Notes: generated by a model not told the origin, from the sequence alone. DNA of 64,000 nt from Chloroflexota bacterium (GCA_021786265.1 JAJYNP010000226.1:6782-70781), one strand, 5' to 3'; shown: positions 52,621 to 61,517, counted from the stretch's first letter. Made by a program: numbers and translations.

Positions 52621-55600
52621 ATGAGTACGCCTGTGCCCGACCAGTCCCGACGGCAGCCCCGAGACGTGGAGCACGTGGTTCCGATCCAGGGGACCGGTGC
52701 CCGCCTCGTGGCCAACATGGCCGCGAGCCTCTCCGTGCCGACTGCCACCTCGTTCCGCGAGATCGCGGTCGCCGTGCTGGAGTCGGAGCGACGCCGGCTG
52801 AACGACGCGATCGCGCCCCGAAGGCTGTCGTACACGCACCTGGTCGCCTACGCGGTCGCGCAGGCGACGGCGAGCCACCCGGCCATGGCCTCCTGCTACC
52901 GGGAGATCGATGGGCGGCCCCATCGCGTCGACCCCGGCGACATCGGCCTGGGGATCGCGGTGGACGTCGAGGGGCGGGACGGGTCCCGGTTCCTGGTCGT
53001 CCCCGTGGTCTACGGCGCCGCCGACCTCGACTTCGCCGAGTTCGCGGCTGCATACGACGACCTGGTCGGTCGCGCGCGGGCGGGCCGGCTCACGGCGGAC
53101 GACCTGGTGGGCGGGACGATCACCCTCACGAACCCGGGCACGCTCGGGACCAGCGCGTCGGTTCCCCGCCTGATGGCCGGCCAGGGCACGATCGTCGCCA
53201 CCGGCGGGATCAGGCGGGTGGCCGGCGAACCCGTGATGACAGTGAGCAGCACGTACGACCACCGGGTGATCCAGGGCGCCGAGTCGGGGCGGTTCCTGCG
53301 CACGCTCGACGAGCTGCTGCAGGGTGCCGACGAGTTCTACGGCCACGTGGCGAGTTGCCTGGGCGTGGGAGACGCGGCCGAACGGAGCGAGCCGGCCACC
53401 CCGAGCGCGACGCCACCGGCCTCCCTGCTCGCCGACGTGGCCTCGGCCATGGCCCTCGTCCGTTCATACCGGCACTTCGGCCACAGGGCGGCCAGGCTCG
53501 ATCCCCTCGGCTCGGAGCCGCCCGGTGACCCCTCCCTCGACCCGGCGACGTGGGGGCTGACGCCGGACGCGCTCGCGCGCATCCCCGCCGCCGTGCTGCG
53601 GGTGCACGTCCCCGGCGAGACGCTGGCGGACGTCCTGCCGGAGCTGCAGCGCACCTACTGCGGAACGAGCGCCTTCGAAGTGGAGCACCTGGACAGCCAC
53701 GAGGAACGCACCTGGCTGCGCCGCGCCATCGAATCGGGCGACTATCGCACTCCGCCCTCCGCCGAGGAGCGGCGGTGGGTGCTCGAGCGGCTGACCCGCG
53801 TGGAGGCATTCGAGCGCTTCCTGCAGCGGGCCTACCTCGGCCAGAAGCGATTCTCGATCGAGGGGCTCGACGTGCTCGTGCCGATGCTGGACGAGCTGAT
53901 CGAGCTGGCAGCGAAGGCCGGCACCGGGTCGCTGGAGATCGGCATGGCGCACCGCGGGCGCCTGAACGTGCTCGCCCACGTCGTCGGGGTCCCGTACGCG
54001 GACATCCTCGGCGAGTTCGAGCGGGGTCATCCGGCGGCCGAGGAAGAGCCGGCAGCCGAGGGCGAGACGAGCGACGTCAAGTACCACCGTGGCGCCAGCG
54101 GCGTGTACCATGCCGCCGCCGGCGACGTCCGCGTGGCCGTGTCGCCCAACCCCAGCCACCTCGAGGCGATCGATCCCGTCGTCGAGGGGAGGGCGCGCGC
54201 GGAACAGACCGACAGGAGCCGGCCCGACGCACCGCGCGACACGAGCAGCGCCCTCCCGGTGCTGATCCACGGTGATGCCGCGATCGCCGGCCAGGGCGTG
54301 GTGGCCGAGACGTTCAATCTCGCCCGCCTCCGGGGCTACACCACGGGCGGCACCATCCACCTGGTCGCCAACAACCAGCTCGGGTTCACCGTCGACCCCC
54401 GGGACGGCCGGTCCACCGATTACGCCAGCGACGTCGCGAAGGGCTTCGACGTGCCGATCGTGCATGTCAACGGCGACGACCCGGAAGCGTGCCTGGCGGC
54501 CATCCGGCTCGCGGTCGCCTACCGCGAGCTCTTCCACGGCGACTTCCTGATCGACGTGGTCGGGTACCGGCGCCACGGGCACAACGAGGAGGACGAGCCC
54601 GCGTACACGCAGCCGCGGATGTACGAGCGGGTCGCGGTCCAGCCCACCGTGCGCGAGCTCTACCTCCGGCGGCTCATGTCGGAGGGCGTCATCGAGGAGG
54701 ACATGGCGCGCGGGGTGCTCGAGGCCGCCGAGCGCCGGCTCGCGGAGATCCAGGACGCCCTGTCACGGCAGGCCGAAGTCCCCCAGCCCGGCGCGGCCGA
54801 GGCGATCCTCCCCGGCGACACGGGCGGACCCCCGGAGCCCCGCGTCGGCGTTCCCCTGGACGAGCTGCGCACGATCAACGAGCAGCTGCTGACCTGGCCC
54901 CCGGGCTTCACGGTGCACCCCAAGCTGCTCCGCCAGCTCGACCGGCGGCACGCGGCGCTGGCGGACGGCGGCCGCATCGCGTGGGCCCACGCCGAGGCCC
55001 TCGCGTTCGTGTCGCTGCTGCTGGAGGGCGTGCCGATCCGCCTCACCGGGCAGGACACGGAACGGGGCACCTTCAGCCAGCGCCACCTCGTGCTCCACGA
55101 TGCGAACAGCGGGACCCGGTACGTCCCGATCCAGCAGCTGGAGGGCGTCAGGGCCCCCTTCGAGCTCCACGATTCGCCGCTGTCCGAGTACGCGTGCCTG
55201 GGGTTCGAGTACGGCTACGCGGCCCAGGCGCCGGACGCCCTGGTGATCTGGGAGGCGCAGTACGGCGATTTCGCCAACGCGGCCGAGGTGATCGTCGATC
55301 AGTTCATCATCGCCGGCCTCGCCAAGTGGGGCCTGACGTCCCGCCTGACGATGCTCCTGCCGCACGGGTACGAGGGCCAGGGGCCGGAACATTCCAGCGC
55401 CCGCCTGGAGCGGTACCTCGCGCTCGGCGCCGAGGGGAACATCCGGGTGGCGAACTGCACGACACCGGCGCAGTACTTCCACCTCCTGCGCGACCAGGCA
55501 CTGCGGTCGACCCCGCGCCCGCTGGTCCTGATGACCCCGAAGGGACTGCTCCGCCTCCCTGCGGCGACGTCGAGCCCGGAGGAGCTGACGGCCGGTGGGT

Positions 55601-56067
55601 TCCGGCCGGTCATCGACGATCCGCGGCATGCCGAAGATCGCGGCCGGGTGCGCCGGCTGGTGTTGTGCAGCGGCCGCCTCTACCACGAGCTCACGGCCCC
55701 GGACGTCGCCGGGGAGTCCCCCGACACGGCCGTCGTCCGTGTCGAGCTCCTCTACCCGTTCCCGGCCAGGGAGCTTCGCGAGGTCCTGCGGGGGTACGGC
55801 GCCCTGGAGACGATCGTGTGGATCCAGGAGGAACCGCGGAACATGGGGGCGCGCAAGTTCGTGCTGCCGAAGCTCCGCGAGATCGTCCCGGCGAGGATTC
55901 CGATCGTCGACGTCTCACGTCCCGAGCGCTCGAGCCCGGCGGAGGGCTACCACGCGGCGCACCGCGCCGAGCAGGCGCGCATCATCCGCGAGGCACTGGG
56001 GTCCGCGTCCGCCCCTACGGGCCCTCGCGAAGCGCGGCCAGGGTCGCGGCGCTCCCCGACACGATGA
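52621..56067 (+). CDS. kgd: Multifunctional 2-oxoglutarate dehydrogenase/decarboxylase, E2-E1 fusion (Kgd)
   Basis: A 1148-residue protein. Residues ~15-240 are a dihydrolipoyl succinyltransferase-type catalytic domain without a lipoyl domain (LVANMAASLSVPTATSFR; catalytic His in STYDHRVIQGAESG ~214). The rest is a thiamin-diphosphate E1 of the 2-oxoglutarate type (IGMAHRGRLNVL ~440, HGDAAIAGQGVVAETFN ~550, NNQLGFT, YRRHGHNEEDEPAYTQP, and TGQDTERGTFSQRH ~820). Mycobacterial Kgd has the same layout; it decarboxylates 2-oxoglutarate and, with E2p and E3, makes succinyl-CoA. The ~80-115-residue flexible N-terminal segment of mycobacterial proteins is almost absent. The last 53 bp overlap the K+ channel gene on the other strand. 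Confidence 0.92.
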   Translation: MSTPVPDQSRRQPRDVEHVVPIQGTGARLVANMAASLSVPTATSFREIAVAVLESERRRLNDAIAPRRLSYTHLVAYAVAQATASHPAMASCYREIDGRPHRVDPGDIGLGIAVDVEGRDGSRFLVVPVVYGAADLDFAEFAAAYDDLVGRARAGRLTADDLVGGTITLTNPGTLGTSASVPRLMAGQGTIVATGGIRRVAGEPVMTVSSTYDHRVIQGAESGRFLRTLDELLQGADEFYGHVASCLGVGDAAERSEPATPSATPPASLLADVASAMALVRSYRHFGHRAARLDPLGSEPPGDPSLDPATWGLTPDALARIPAAVLRVHVPGETLADVLPELQRTYCGTSAFEVEHLDSHEERTWLRRAIESGDYRTPPSAEERRWVLERLTRVEAFERFLQRAYLGQKRFSIEGLDVLVPMLDELIELAAKAGTGSLEIGMAHRGRLNVLAHVVGVPYADILGEFERGHPAAEEEPAAEGETSDVKYHRGASGVYHAAAGDVRVAVSPNPSHLEAIDPVVEGRARAEQTDRSRPDAPRDTSSALPVLIHGDAAIAGQGVVAETFNLARLRGYTTGGTIHLVANNQLGFTVDPRDGRSTDYASDVAKGFDVPIVHVNGDDPEACLAAIRLAVAYRELFHGDFLIDVVGYRRHGHNEEDEPAYTQPRMYERVAVQPTVRELYLRRLMSEGVIEEDMARGVLEAAERRLAEIQDALSRQAEVPQPGAAEAILPGDTGGPPEPRVGVPLDELRTINEQLLTWPPGFTVHPKLLRQLDRRHAALADGGRIAWAHAEALAFVSLLLEGVPIRLTGQDTERGTFSQRHLVLHDANSGTRYVPIQQLEGVRAPFELHDSPLSEYACLGFEYGYAAQAPDALVIWEAQYGDFANAAEVIVDQFIIAGLAKWGLTSRLTMLLPHGYEGQGPEHSSARLERYLALGAEGNIRVANCTTPAQYFHLLRDQALRSTPRPLVLMTPKGLLRLPAATSSPEELTAGGFRPVIDDPRHAEDRGRVRRLVLCSGRLYHELTAPDVAGESPDTAVVRVELLYPFPARELREVLRGYGALETIVWIQEEPRNMGARKFVLPKLREIVPARIPIVDVSRPERSSPAEGYHAAHRAEQARIIREALGSASAPTGPREARPGSRRSPTR

Positions 56068-57055
56068 GCGTCTCGCCGGCGGCGAGACGGCGTTCCGGCC
56101 CAGGGTTCGCGGCGTATCCTCCCGCGTCCCGGACGATCGCCAGCGTGAAGATCCCCCGTTCGCGCAGCTCGCCGACGGTGCAACCGGCGAGCGAATCGCC
56201 GTCCCGGGCCGTCAACTCCTCGAGCGAGAAGGCGAGCTCGCCGTGGGAGAGCGCCGCGTCGATGTAGTCGACCACCCGCGGCCGCATCGCGAGCCCCGCG
56301 ATCCGGTGCCCGGCCATCGTGTACGGCGAGACCACGCGGTCCGCGCCCGCCTGGGTCAACTTCGCCTCGGCGCCCGCCGCGTTCGCCCGCCCGACCACGA
56401 ACAGCCCGGGGTTGATCGCCCGGGCGGAGAGGATGACGTAGACGTTGTTCGCGTCCGAGTCGACCGTCGTGATCAGGCCCCGCGCGCGCTCGATCCCGGC
56501 CGCGTGCAGCGTCTCGTCCCTGGTCGCGTCGCCCTCCACGGCCAGGAACCCCTCGGCGCGCGCCCGCTCGAGCGACTCGGGCAGCACGTCGATCACCACC
56601 ACGTCCTCGCCGTCGTGGCGGAGCTCCCGCGCGACGGTCGAGCCCACCCGGCCGTACCCGCAGAGCACGAAGTGTCCGTGCAGCGCCTCGACCGTCCGAG
56701 CCATTCGTCGCGCCTCCCGTTCCCCGCTGGTCGCCTCGACGATCAGCGATTCCGCCACCACGCCGACGAAGCCGAAGAGGAGCCCCACGCCCACGACGGC
56801 GAGGAGCATGGTCCACACGTGCCCTGCCGCGCCGAGGGGGCCCACCTCGCGGAACCCGACCGTGGTGATGGTGATGATGGTCATGTAGAGCGCGTCGAGG
56901 AAGGACCATCGCTCGATCACGACGTACCCGGCGGTGCCGAGCGCGGTGACGGCGAGGACGGCGGCCAGCCAGACCCGGATGTGGGGCGTGCCGAACCGGG
57001 CGGCGATCGGGGGGCGCCGGCGAAGGGATGCGGTCGGATCCGGATGACCGCCCAT
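56015..57055 (-). CDS. Potassium channel with RCK (TrkA-N/TrkA-C) domains
   Basis: A 346-residue protein. Two helices flank a pore loop with ITITTVGFREVG, a TVGF variant of the K+ selectivity filter. Then an RCK-N Rossmann domain (HFVLCGYGRVGSTVARELRHDGEDVVVID, ~130) and an RCK-C domain (~260-346). Such channels are gated by ligand or nucleotide on RCK. TAGAAT lies 7 nt before the ATG; its TAG is also the stop of the HAD gene upstream. The 3' end overlaps kgd by 53 bp. Confidence 0.87.
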   Translation of the reverse strand: MGGHPDPTASLRRRPPIAARFGTPHIRVWLAAVLAVTALGTAGYVVIERWSFLDALYMTIITITTVGFREVGPLGAAGHVWTMLLAVVGVGLLFGFVGVVAESLIVEATSGEREARRMARTVEALHGHFVLCGYGRVGSTVARELRHDGEDVVVIDVLPESLERARAEGFLAVEGDATRDETLHAAGIERARGLITTVDSDANNVYVILSARAINPGLFVVGRANAAGAEAKLTQAGADRVVSPYTMAGHRIAGLAMRPRVVDYIDAALSHGELAFSLEELTARDGDSLAGCTVGELRERGIFTLAIVRDAGGYAANPGPERRLAAGETLIVSGSAATLAALREGP

Positions 57056-57062
57056 CCCGGGA

Positions 57063-57068
57063 ATTCTA
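57063..57068 (-). promoter_or_regulatory. TAGAAT -10 box overlapping a stop codon
   Basis: On the minus strand TAGAAT is followed by 7 nt and the channel ATG. The first three bases, TAG, are the stop codon of the HAD-family gene, so the channel promoter is embedded in the end of that gene. Confidence 0.55.
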
Positions 57069-57779
57069 CGGTCGGGCGGACGGCCGGACGGGCCCGGTCG
57101 ACTCGGTCGGACCGCCCTCGGTCGGGGCGGAGTCGGTCGGGGCGGTCTCGATCGCGAGCAGCCCGAGCCGCGCGAGGTCCGCGCGGAGCGGCTCGGGTCC
57201 CCGGAAGCGGATCGCGATCATGCCGAGCTGCTCGGCCACCGACACGTTGGGGTCCGAGTCGTCGACGTACACCGCGCTGGCCGGGTCCAGCCGGTGCCGC
57301 TCCAGGAGCAGGCGGAAGATCGACGGGTCGGGCTTGATCACCCCGACCTCGCCCGAGATGACGACGTCCCGGAACCAGCCCAGGAACGGGTACCGGGTCC
57401 GCGCGATCGCGTACTTCCCTGCCGACCAGTTGCTCAGCGCGTACAGCGGCACACCGGCCGCACGAAGGTCACCGAGGAGCTCCACGGTCCCCTGGATCGG
57501 TCCGCCGAGCATCTCCTCCCAGCGCTCGTCGTACGCGGCGATGAGGCCGCGCGCCTCGGGGTGTCGGGCCGAGAGTTCGGCGACCGCCTGGGCCCACGGG
57601 CGTCCCGCGTCCTGCCGCGCATTCCATTCAGGGGTGCACACCTCGCCGAGGAATGTCTCCATAGCCTCCGTGTCGCCGCCGAACAGCCGGCGGTAGAGGT
57701 AACGGGGGTTCCAGTCGATCAGTACGCCGCCGAGGTCGAAGATCACGGTTTCCACGGGTCGGTCGCCGGCTGCGGTCAC
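57066..57779 (-). CDS. HAD-superfamily hydrolase (HAD-IA)
   Basis: A 237-residue phosphatase-like protein. Motif I FDLGGVLIDWNP (nucleophile Asp), motif II LSNW, motif III Lys in IKPDPSIF, motif IV VDDSDPNV are all present. The last ~25 residues are a Thr/Pro/Ser-rich low-complexity tail made of PTD/PTE repeats. The substrate is unknown. GTG start overlaps the stop of the DUF6457-like gene (GTGA). Confidence 0.87.
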   Translation of the reverse strand: MTAAGDRPVETVIFDLGGVLIDWNPRYLYRRLFGGDTEAMETFLGEVCTPEWNARQDAGRPWAQAVAELSARHPEARGLIAAYDERWEEMLGGPIQGTVELLGDLRAAGVPLYALSNWSAGKYAIARTRYPFLGWFRDVVISGEVGVIKPDPSIFRLLLERHRLDPASAVYVDDSDPNVSVAEQLGMIAIRFRGPEPLRADLARLGLLAIETAPTDSAPTEGGPTESTGPVRPSARP

Positions 57780-58099
57780 GAGCCACGCCCGGTACGTGTC
57801 GCGTCGCGACGCACCCTCGCGGGATCATTCCGCGCGCCCGACTCGAGCAGGGCCGCGAGGTCGCGGATCCGCTCCGCCCGCTGGGCCGGCTCCGCCGAGG
57901 CCAGCACGAGGCCCGCGAGATACGCGGTGATGGGAGCGGCGACCCTCTCGCTCCGATGGGCGGCCACACGTGTCAGGTCCAGCAGCGCGCGCCGCTCGTC
58001 GCGGCTCACCTCGACGGCGGCCAGGTCCGGCACGGCGCGCAGGACCCCCATCCAGGCGTCGAGGCTCATGCCGTTTGTCGTGTCCGAACGCGCGTCCAT
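57776..58099 (-). CDS. DUF6457-like small protein
   Basis: A 107-residue helical protein (LDAWMGVLRAVPDLAAVEVSRDERRALLDLTRVAAHRSERVAAPITAYLAGLVLA, shown in part) matching the pattern of the DUF6457 domain, often linked to molybdopterin genes in actinobacteria; function unknown. AGGTGA lies ~9 nt before the ATG at 58099, which excludes the much longer Arg/Pro-rich upstream frame. First gene of a coupled unit with the HAD gene. Confidence 0.6.
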   Translation of the reverse strand: MDARSDTTNGMSLDAWMGVLRAVPDLAAVEVSRDERRALLDLTRVAAHRSERVAAPITAYLAGLVLASAEPAQRAERIRDLAALLESGARNDPARVRRDATRTGRGS

Positions 58100-58390
58100 C
58101 GCGAGCGTCACCTCACTGCTGCGGCGGGCCACTCGACCGCTCCGCGTGATGGGGCGATTCTGCCGCCCTGGCTCGCGTGTCGCAGGGGCGACGGCCGCGC
58201 ACTTCGACCCGGTGGACCCGCCCGAGCTGTCGGTGCCGGACGGCCGGTTCCTCCTGTCGACCCGACGGGGCAAGCAGTTCAACTGGTGCGGTCCGAGGAC
58301 GGCGGGTCGAGGCCGCGGTGGCTCCGATGCCCGCGGCGGGAGAGGAGCGGGGCAGCGCGGCGGTCCGCTGACCGCAGCTGCCCAGGACGG

Positions 58391-58396
58391 TACGCT
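58391..58396 (+). promoter_or_regulatory. TACGCT -10 box, leaderless-type
   Basis: GGTACGCT is followed by 7 nt and the GTG of the membrane protein at 58404. Confidence 0.5.
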
Positions 58397-58403
58397 TCGC
58401 CGC

Positions 58404-59189
58404 GTGCCAACCCTCCTGTTCAAACTGGTCCTCACCCCCGCGCTGATCGGCGGTGCGACGCTCGCGGCGCGCCGCTGGGGACCGGGAGTCGGCGGGTGGC
58501 TGGTGGGGCTCCCCCTGACGTCGGGCCCCGTGGCGTTCTTCCTGGCCATCGACCACGGCACCTCGTTCGCGATCGCCGCGGCGATCGGGTCGATCGGCGG
58601 GGCGGCGGCCGAGGCCGGCTTCTGCCTCGCCTACGCGGCGGTCGGGCGCCGCGCGAGCTGGCCGCTCGGCCTCGCGGCGGGCTGCCTCGGCTACGTGCTG
58701 GCGTCGGTGGCGATCCAGCCGGCGCTGCGGCTCCCGCTCGACGGGGAGCTGGCGGTGGTGGTGGGGGTGCTGGCGCTGTCGTTCCTCGCGATTCCGCCGT
58801 CCGGGGGCCGGGTGACCGGCGCCGAGCCGCCGGCGTGGGACCTCCCGGCGCGAATGATCGTCGGCACCGGGATCGTGGTGCTGCTGACGGCAGTGGCGCC
58901 GGCGCTGGGACCCCACCTGACCGGGCTGGTGGCGGCGTTCCCGGTCTACGCGGCGGTCCTGGCGGGGTTCACCCACCACCTCGAGGGTGGGTCGCAGGCG
59001 ATGGACGTGCTGCGGGGGCTGCTGGTCGGGCTCTTCGCGTTCACCGGCTTCTTCGCCGTGGTCAACCTGTCGCTCGCCTCGCTCGGGGTCGTACTGTCGT
59101 TCGCGGCCGCCGTGGTCACCGCGCTCGCCATCCAGAGCGCGACGCTGTCCGCCCAATTGCTCCTGCAGCCTCGGTCGGGCGGAGGCTGA
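58404..59189 (+). CDS. Polytopic membrane protein, unknown (paralogue of 60706-61509)
   Basis: A 261-residue protein with about eight membrane segments. It starts PTLLFKLVLTPALIGGATL with ARRWGPGVGGWLVGLPLTSGPVA soon after, a pattern repeated almost word for word in the protein encoded at 60706-61509. The GTG is chosen because TACGCT lies 7 nt before it and because it aligns with the paralogue's start. A transporter is plausible; no family was recognised. Confidence 0.65.
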   Translation: MPTLLFKLVLTPALIGGATLAARRWGPGVGGWLVGLPLTSGPVAFFLAIDHGTSFAIAAAIGSIGGAAAEAGFCLAYAAVGRRASWPLGLAAGCLGYVLASVAIQPALRLPLDGELAVVVGVLALSFLAIPPSGGRVTGAEPPAWDLPARMIVGTGIVVLLTAVAPALGPHLTGLVAAFPVYAAVLAGFTHHLEGGSQAMDVLRGLLVGLFAFTGFFAVVNLSLASLGVVLSFAAAVVTALAIQSATLSAQLLLQPRSGGG

Positions 59190-59208
59190 TCGGGCGTCGG
59201 TCGATCCG

Positions 59209-59994
59209 TCACACCGTGGCGCGTCCACCGGCGGCGGCGATGACACCCGCGAGGAGCCGCGACATGCGGGCGACGTGCGATCCGCGCCAGAACAGCCGCC
59301 CGCAGGCCGGGCAGCGCCGGAACTCGACCTGCTCGCGGTATACGCGGGGCGGGACGAGGTCCCGCGCGAACCCGCGGTCCGCCGGCTCGAGGAGCTGGTT
59401 GCAGCGGAGGCAGCGCACGAAGGGGCGCACGGCGTCGGCCAGGTCGAAGCGCTGGAACGTCTCGATGAGCTGCTCCGATGGGCGGTCCGAGCGCACGAAC
59501 GCGCCACGGACGACCGCGGAACGCTTGAGCAGGCCGAGGTCGCGGGTGAGCAGGACCCGGCCGTCCCCGGCGAGGCGGGCCAGCTCGTCGTCGGCGGCGT
59601 CGCGCCGGTAGAGCGTGTCGAAGCCGGAGAGCCGGAGATAGGCGGCCAGCCGGCCGAGGTGGCCGTCGAGGACGAAGGTGGTCTCATTCGGCGGCAGAGG
59701 CGGAGGACCCGCCAGGAGGACCGGGCCGAGGGCGACCGTCCGGAAGGGCGGGTAGACTGCCACCCGGTCGCCGGGCCCGAGCCGGTGCCCGAACCCGACC
59801 GGGTCCCCGTTCACGCAGACCAGCTGCACCTCGGGGTGCGGGATCCCCGCCGCCTCGATGACATCCTTCACCGCGGGCGTGCCATGCAGGCGGCGGCGGA
59901 TCGTGTGTCCGCGGAGCGGCCCGGGCAGGAAGTCGTTCAGCGGCCCGTAGGCGCGCAGGTCGATGAAGGCGGGCGGGTCCCCCATGCTGCGCAT
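59209..59994 (-). CDS. Ubiquitin-like + Mut7-C RNase-domain protein
   Basis: A 261-residue protein. Residues ~8-95 fit the ubiquitin-like Mut7-C_ub domain (FIDLRAYGPLNDFL; GDRVAVYPPF). From ~105 the Mut7-C domain, a PIN-like nuclease fold, follows: FVLDGHLGRLAAYLRLSGFDTLY, LLTRDLGLLKR, and a zinc-ribbon pair CLRCNQLL...CPACGRLFW. It is thought to act on RNA, but no substrate is proven. ATG 59994 is used; ATG 59985 is also possible. Confidence 0.85.
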   Translation of the reverse strand: MRSMGDPPAFIDLRAYGPLNDFLPGPLRGHTIRRRLHGTPAVKDVIEAAGIPHPEVQLVCVNGDPVGFGHRLGPGDRVAVYPPFRTVALGPVLLAGPPPLPPNETTFVLDGHLGRLAAYLRLSGFDTLYRRDAADDELARLAGDGRVLLTRDLGLLKRSAVVRGAFVRSDRPSEQLIETFQRFDLADAVRPFVRCLRCNQLLEPADRGFARDLVPPRVYREQVEFRRCPACGRLFWRGSHVARMSRLLAGVIAAAGGRATV

Positions 59995-60155
59995 TCTGCT
60001 CGTGCCACCTCTGCCGCCTCGTGTCGCCTCGTGCCGCCTCTGCCGCCGCGCCGGTCCAGCCGGACACGGGCCACGCCACCGGCGCCCACCGTGCCGGCGA
60101 CGGTGCCGCCCACCACGCCGGCGGCGGCGCTCGGCGGGAACGGACCGCGACCCGG

Positions 60156-60644
60156 TCAAGCCGCGGGAGCGGGCCCCGGTTCGAGGAAGGCGCCGCGCGG
60201 CCGTCCCCGCGCGACCATCGACTGGCAGTACGCGTACAGGGCGTCGTAGACGATCAGCTGCCGCTCGAGGATCGCGTGATCGTCGAGAAGGCCGAGCAGA
60301 CCGAAGCCTGTCGCGATCGCCTGCAGCCCGGGTCCCTCTGGTTGGCCGTAGAGCGAGTTGTCCGTGTCGGCTCCGTTCACGATGCGGCCGAGCAGCGCCA
60401 GGGCGGGATCGCGCTCGGCGAGCCGGTACCGCTCCAGCATCGCCTCGAACGAGCACCGACCGTCGTGGTGACCCAGGTCGACGCCGGCCACGTCGAATGG
60501 CGTGGCGCCGAGCCGCTCGGCCTCGGGCAGCACGCGCTCCGCGGGCACGAAGAGGAACTCGGCCTCCGGGTCAACGAAGCGCCGGATGAGCCAGGGGCAG
60601 GCGACCCGGTCGACCTTCACGTGCTCGCGGGTGATCCAGCGCAT
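60156..60644 (-). CDS. ChrB C-terminal-domain protein
   Basis: A 162-residue protein matching the C-terminal domain of chromate-resistance protein ChrB (MRWITREHVKVDRVACPWLIRRFVDPEAEFLFVP; TPFDVAGVDLGHH). It lacks the N-terminal part of full ChrB, and no chrA transporter is adjacent. Function therefore open: chromate sensing or an unrelated redox role. CAGGAGGGA lies 6-8 nt before the ATG. The paralogous membrane protein gene is just upstream on the same strand. Confidence 0.8.
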   Translation of the reverse strand: MRWITREHVKVDRVACPWLIRRFVDPEAEFLFVPAERVLPEAERLGATPFDVAGVDLGHHDGRCSFEAMLERYRLAERDPALALLGRIVNGADTDNSLYGQPEGPGLQAIATGFGLLGLLDDHAILERQLIVYDALYAYCQSMVARGRPRGAFLEPGPAPAA

Positions 60645-60682
60645 CGCGCGCGTCCCTCCTGTCGGTGGCGGTCGACTCGACC

Positions 60683-60718
60683 GCGGATCATGCCGGGCGC
60701 GCGGATCATGCCGGGCGC
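60683..60718. repeat. 18-bp perfect tandem repeat over a stop codon
   Basis: gcggatcatgccgggcgc occurs twice head-to-tail. The second copy holds the stop codon of the membrane protein gene (60706-60708); because 18 is a multiple of 3, the first copy holds an in-frame second stop six codons later. Confidence 0.8.
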
Positions 60719-61509
60719 GGAGCGGACCGCTGGGCGGCCCGGCCAGGCGCATGACGAAGCACCGACAGGGCGACCAGCTGGACCACGACGACGGTCGCGA
60801 GGGCGGCCGCGAAGGCCACCGTGACTCCCAGCCGCTGGATGGAGGCGCTGACGACCGCGAGAAACGCCGCCGTCCCGAACAGGCCGGTCAGGATGCCCCG
60901 GAGCAGCCCGATCGCGGTGCCGGCCCCCTCGTGCCGGTGGGTGAACGTGACGAGGACGGTCGCGATCACCGGCAGCATCGCGAGGAGCCCGCTGGCGCTC
61001 GATCCGAGCGTGGGAGCGGCGGCGGTCAGGGCAAAGACCACGCCGGTCCCGACGGCGACCCGCAGCGGCAGGTCCCATCGCGGGGCGGCGGCCCCGGACG
61101 GCCGCGCGGTCCCTTCCGGCATCACGCGGAGCGCCACCACGAGGATCGAGGCCACCAGGACGAACACCACGCCGACCGGGAGTGCCAGCGCCGGCTGGAG
61201 TGCCACGGCTGCCGCGAGCCAGCCGATGCCGGCCGCGGCGATGGCCGCGGGCCATCCGGTGCGCGTGGCGACTCGCGCGTAGGCCAGGCAGAAGGCGACG
61301 ATCGCGACGTTGCCGGCAACCGATGCCTCGGCGGCGGTGGCGGCGAACGACGGGCCTCGATCGAGCGCGAGGAAGAGGGCGACCGGCCCCGACGTCAACG
61401 GCAGCGAGACCATCCAGCCGCCGATCACGGGGCCCCATCGGCGCGCACCCAGGCTGGCGCCGCCGATGAGCAATGGGGTCAGGACGAGCTTGAGCGCGAC
61501 GAGAATCAC
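60706..61509 (-). CDS. Polytopic membrane protein, unknown (paralogue of 58404-59189)
   Basis: A 267-residue protein with about eight membrane segments, beginning ILVALKLVLTPLLIGGASL and then ARRWGPVIGGWMVSLPLTSGPVA, clearly paralogous to the protein at 58404-59189 throughout (for example PRWDLPLRVAVGTGVVFALTA against AWDLPARMIVGTGIVVLLTA). The GTG start has TAGGCT 8 nt upstream. Possibly a transporter or a permease half; the ChrB-like gene follows on the same strand. Confidence 0.65.
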   Translation of the reverse strand: MILVALKLVLTPLLIGGASLGARRWGPVIGGWMVSLPLTSGPVALFLALDRGPSFAATAAEASVAGNVAIVAFCLAYARVATRTGWPAAIAAAGIGWLAAAVALQPALALPVGVVFVLVASILVVALRVMPEGTARPSGAAAPRWDLPLRVAVGTGVVFALTAAAPTLGSSASGLLAMLPVIATVLVTFTHRHEGAGTAIGLLRGILTGLFGTAAFLAVVSASIQRLGVTVAFAAALATVVVVQLVALSVLRHAPGRAAQRSAPRPA

Positions 61510-61517
61510 GGGCGCTC

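Noticed and set aside
60002..60050. Short degenerate gccgcctcgtg repeats, considered as a CRISPR or satellite
   Set aside because: Units are ~10 bp, imperfect and without spacers; a simple-sequence tract before the Mut7-C gene.
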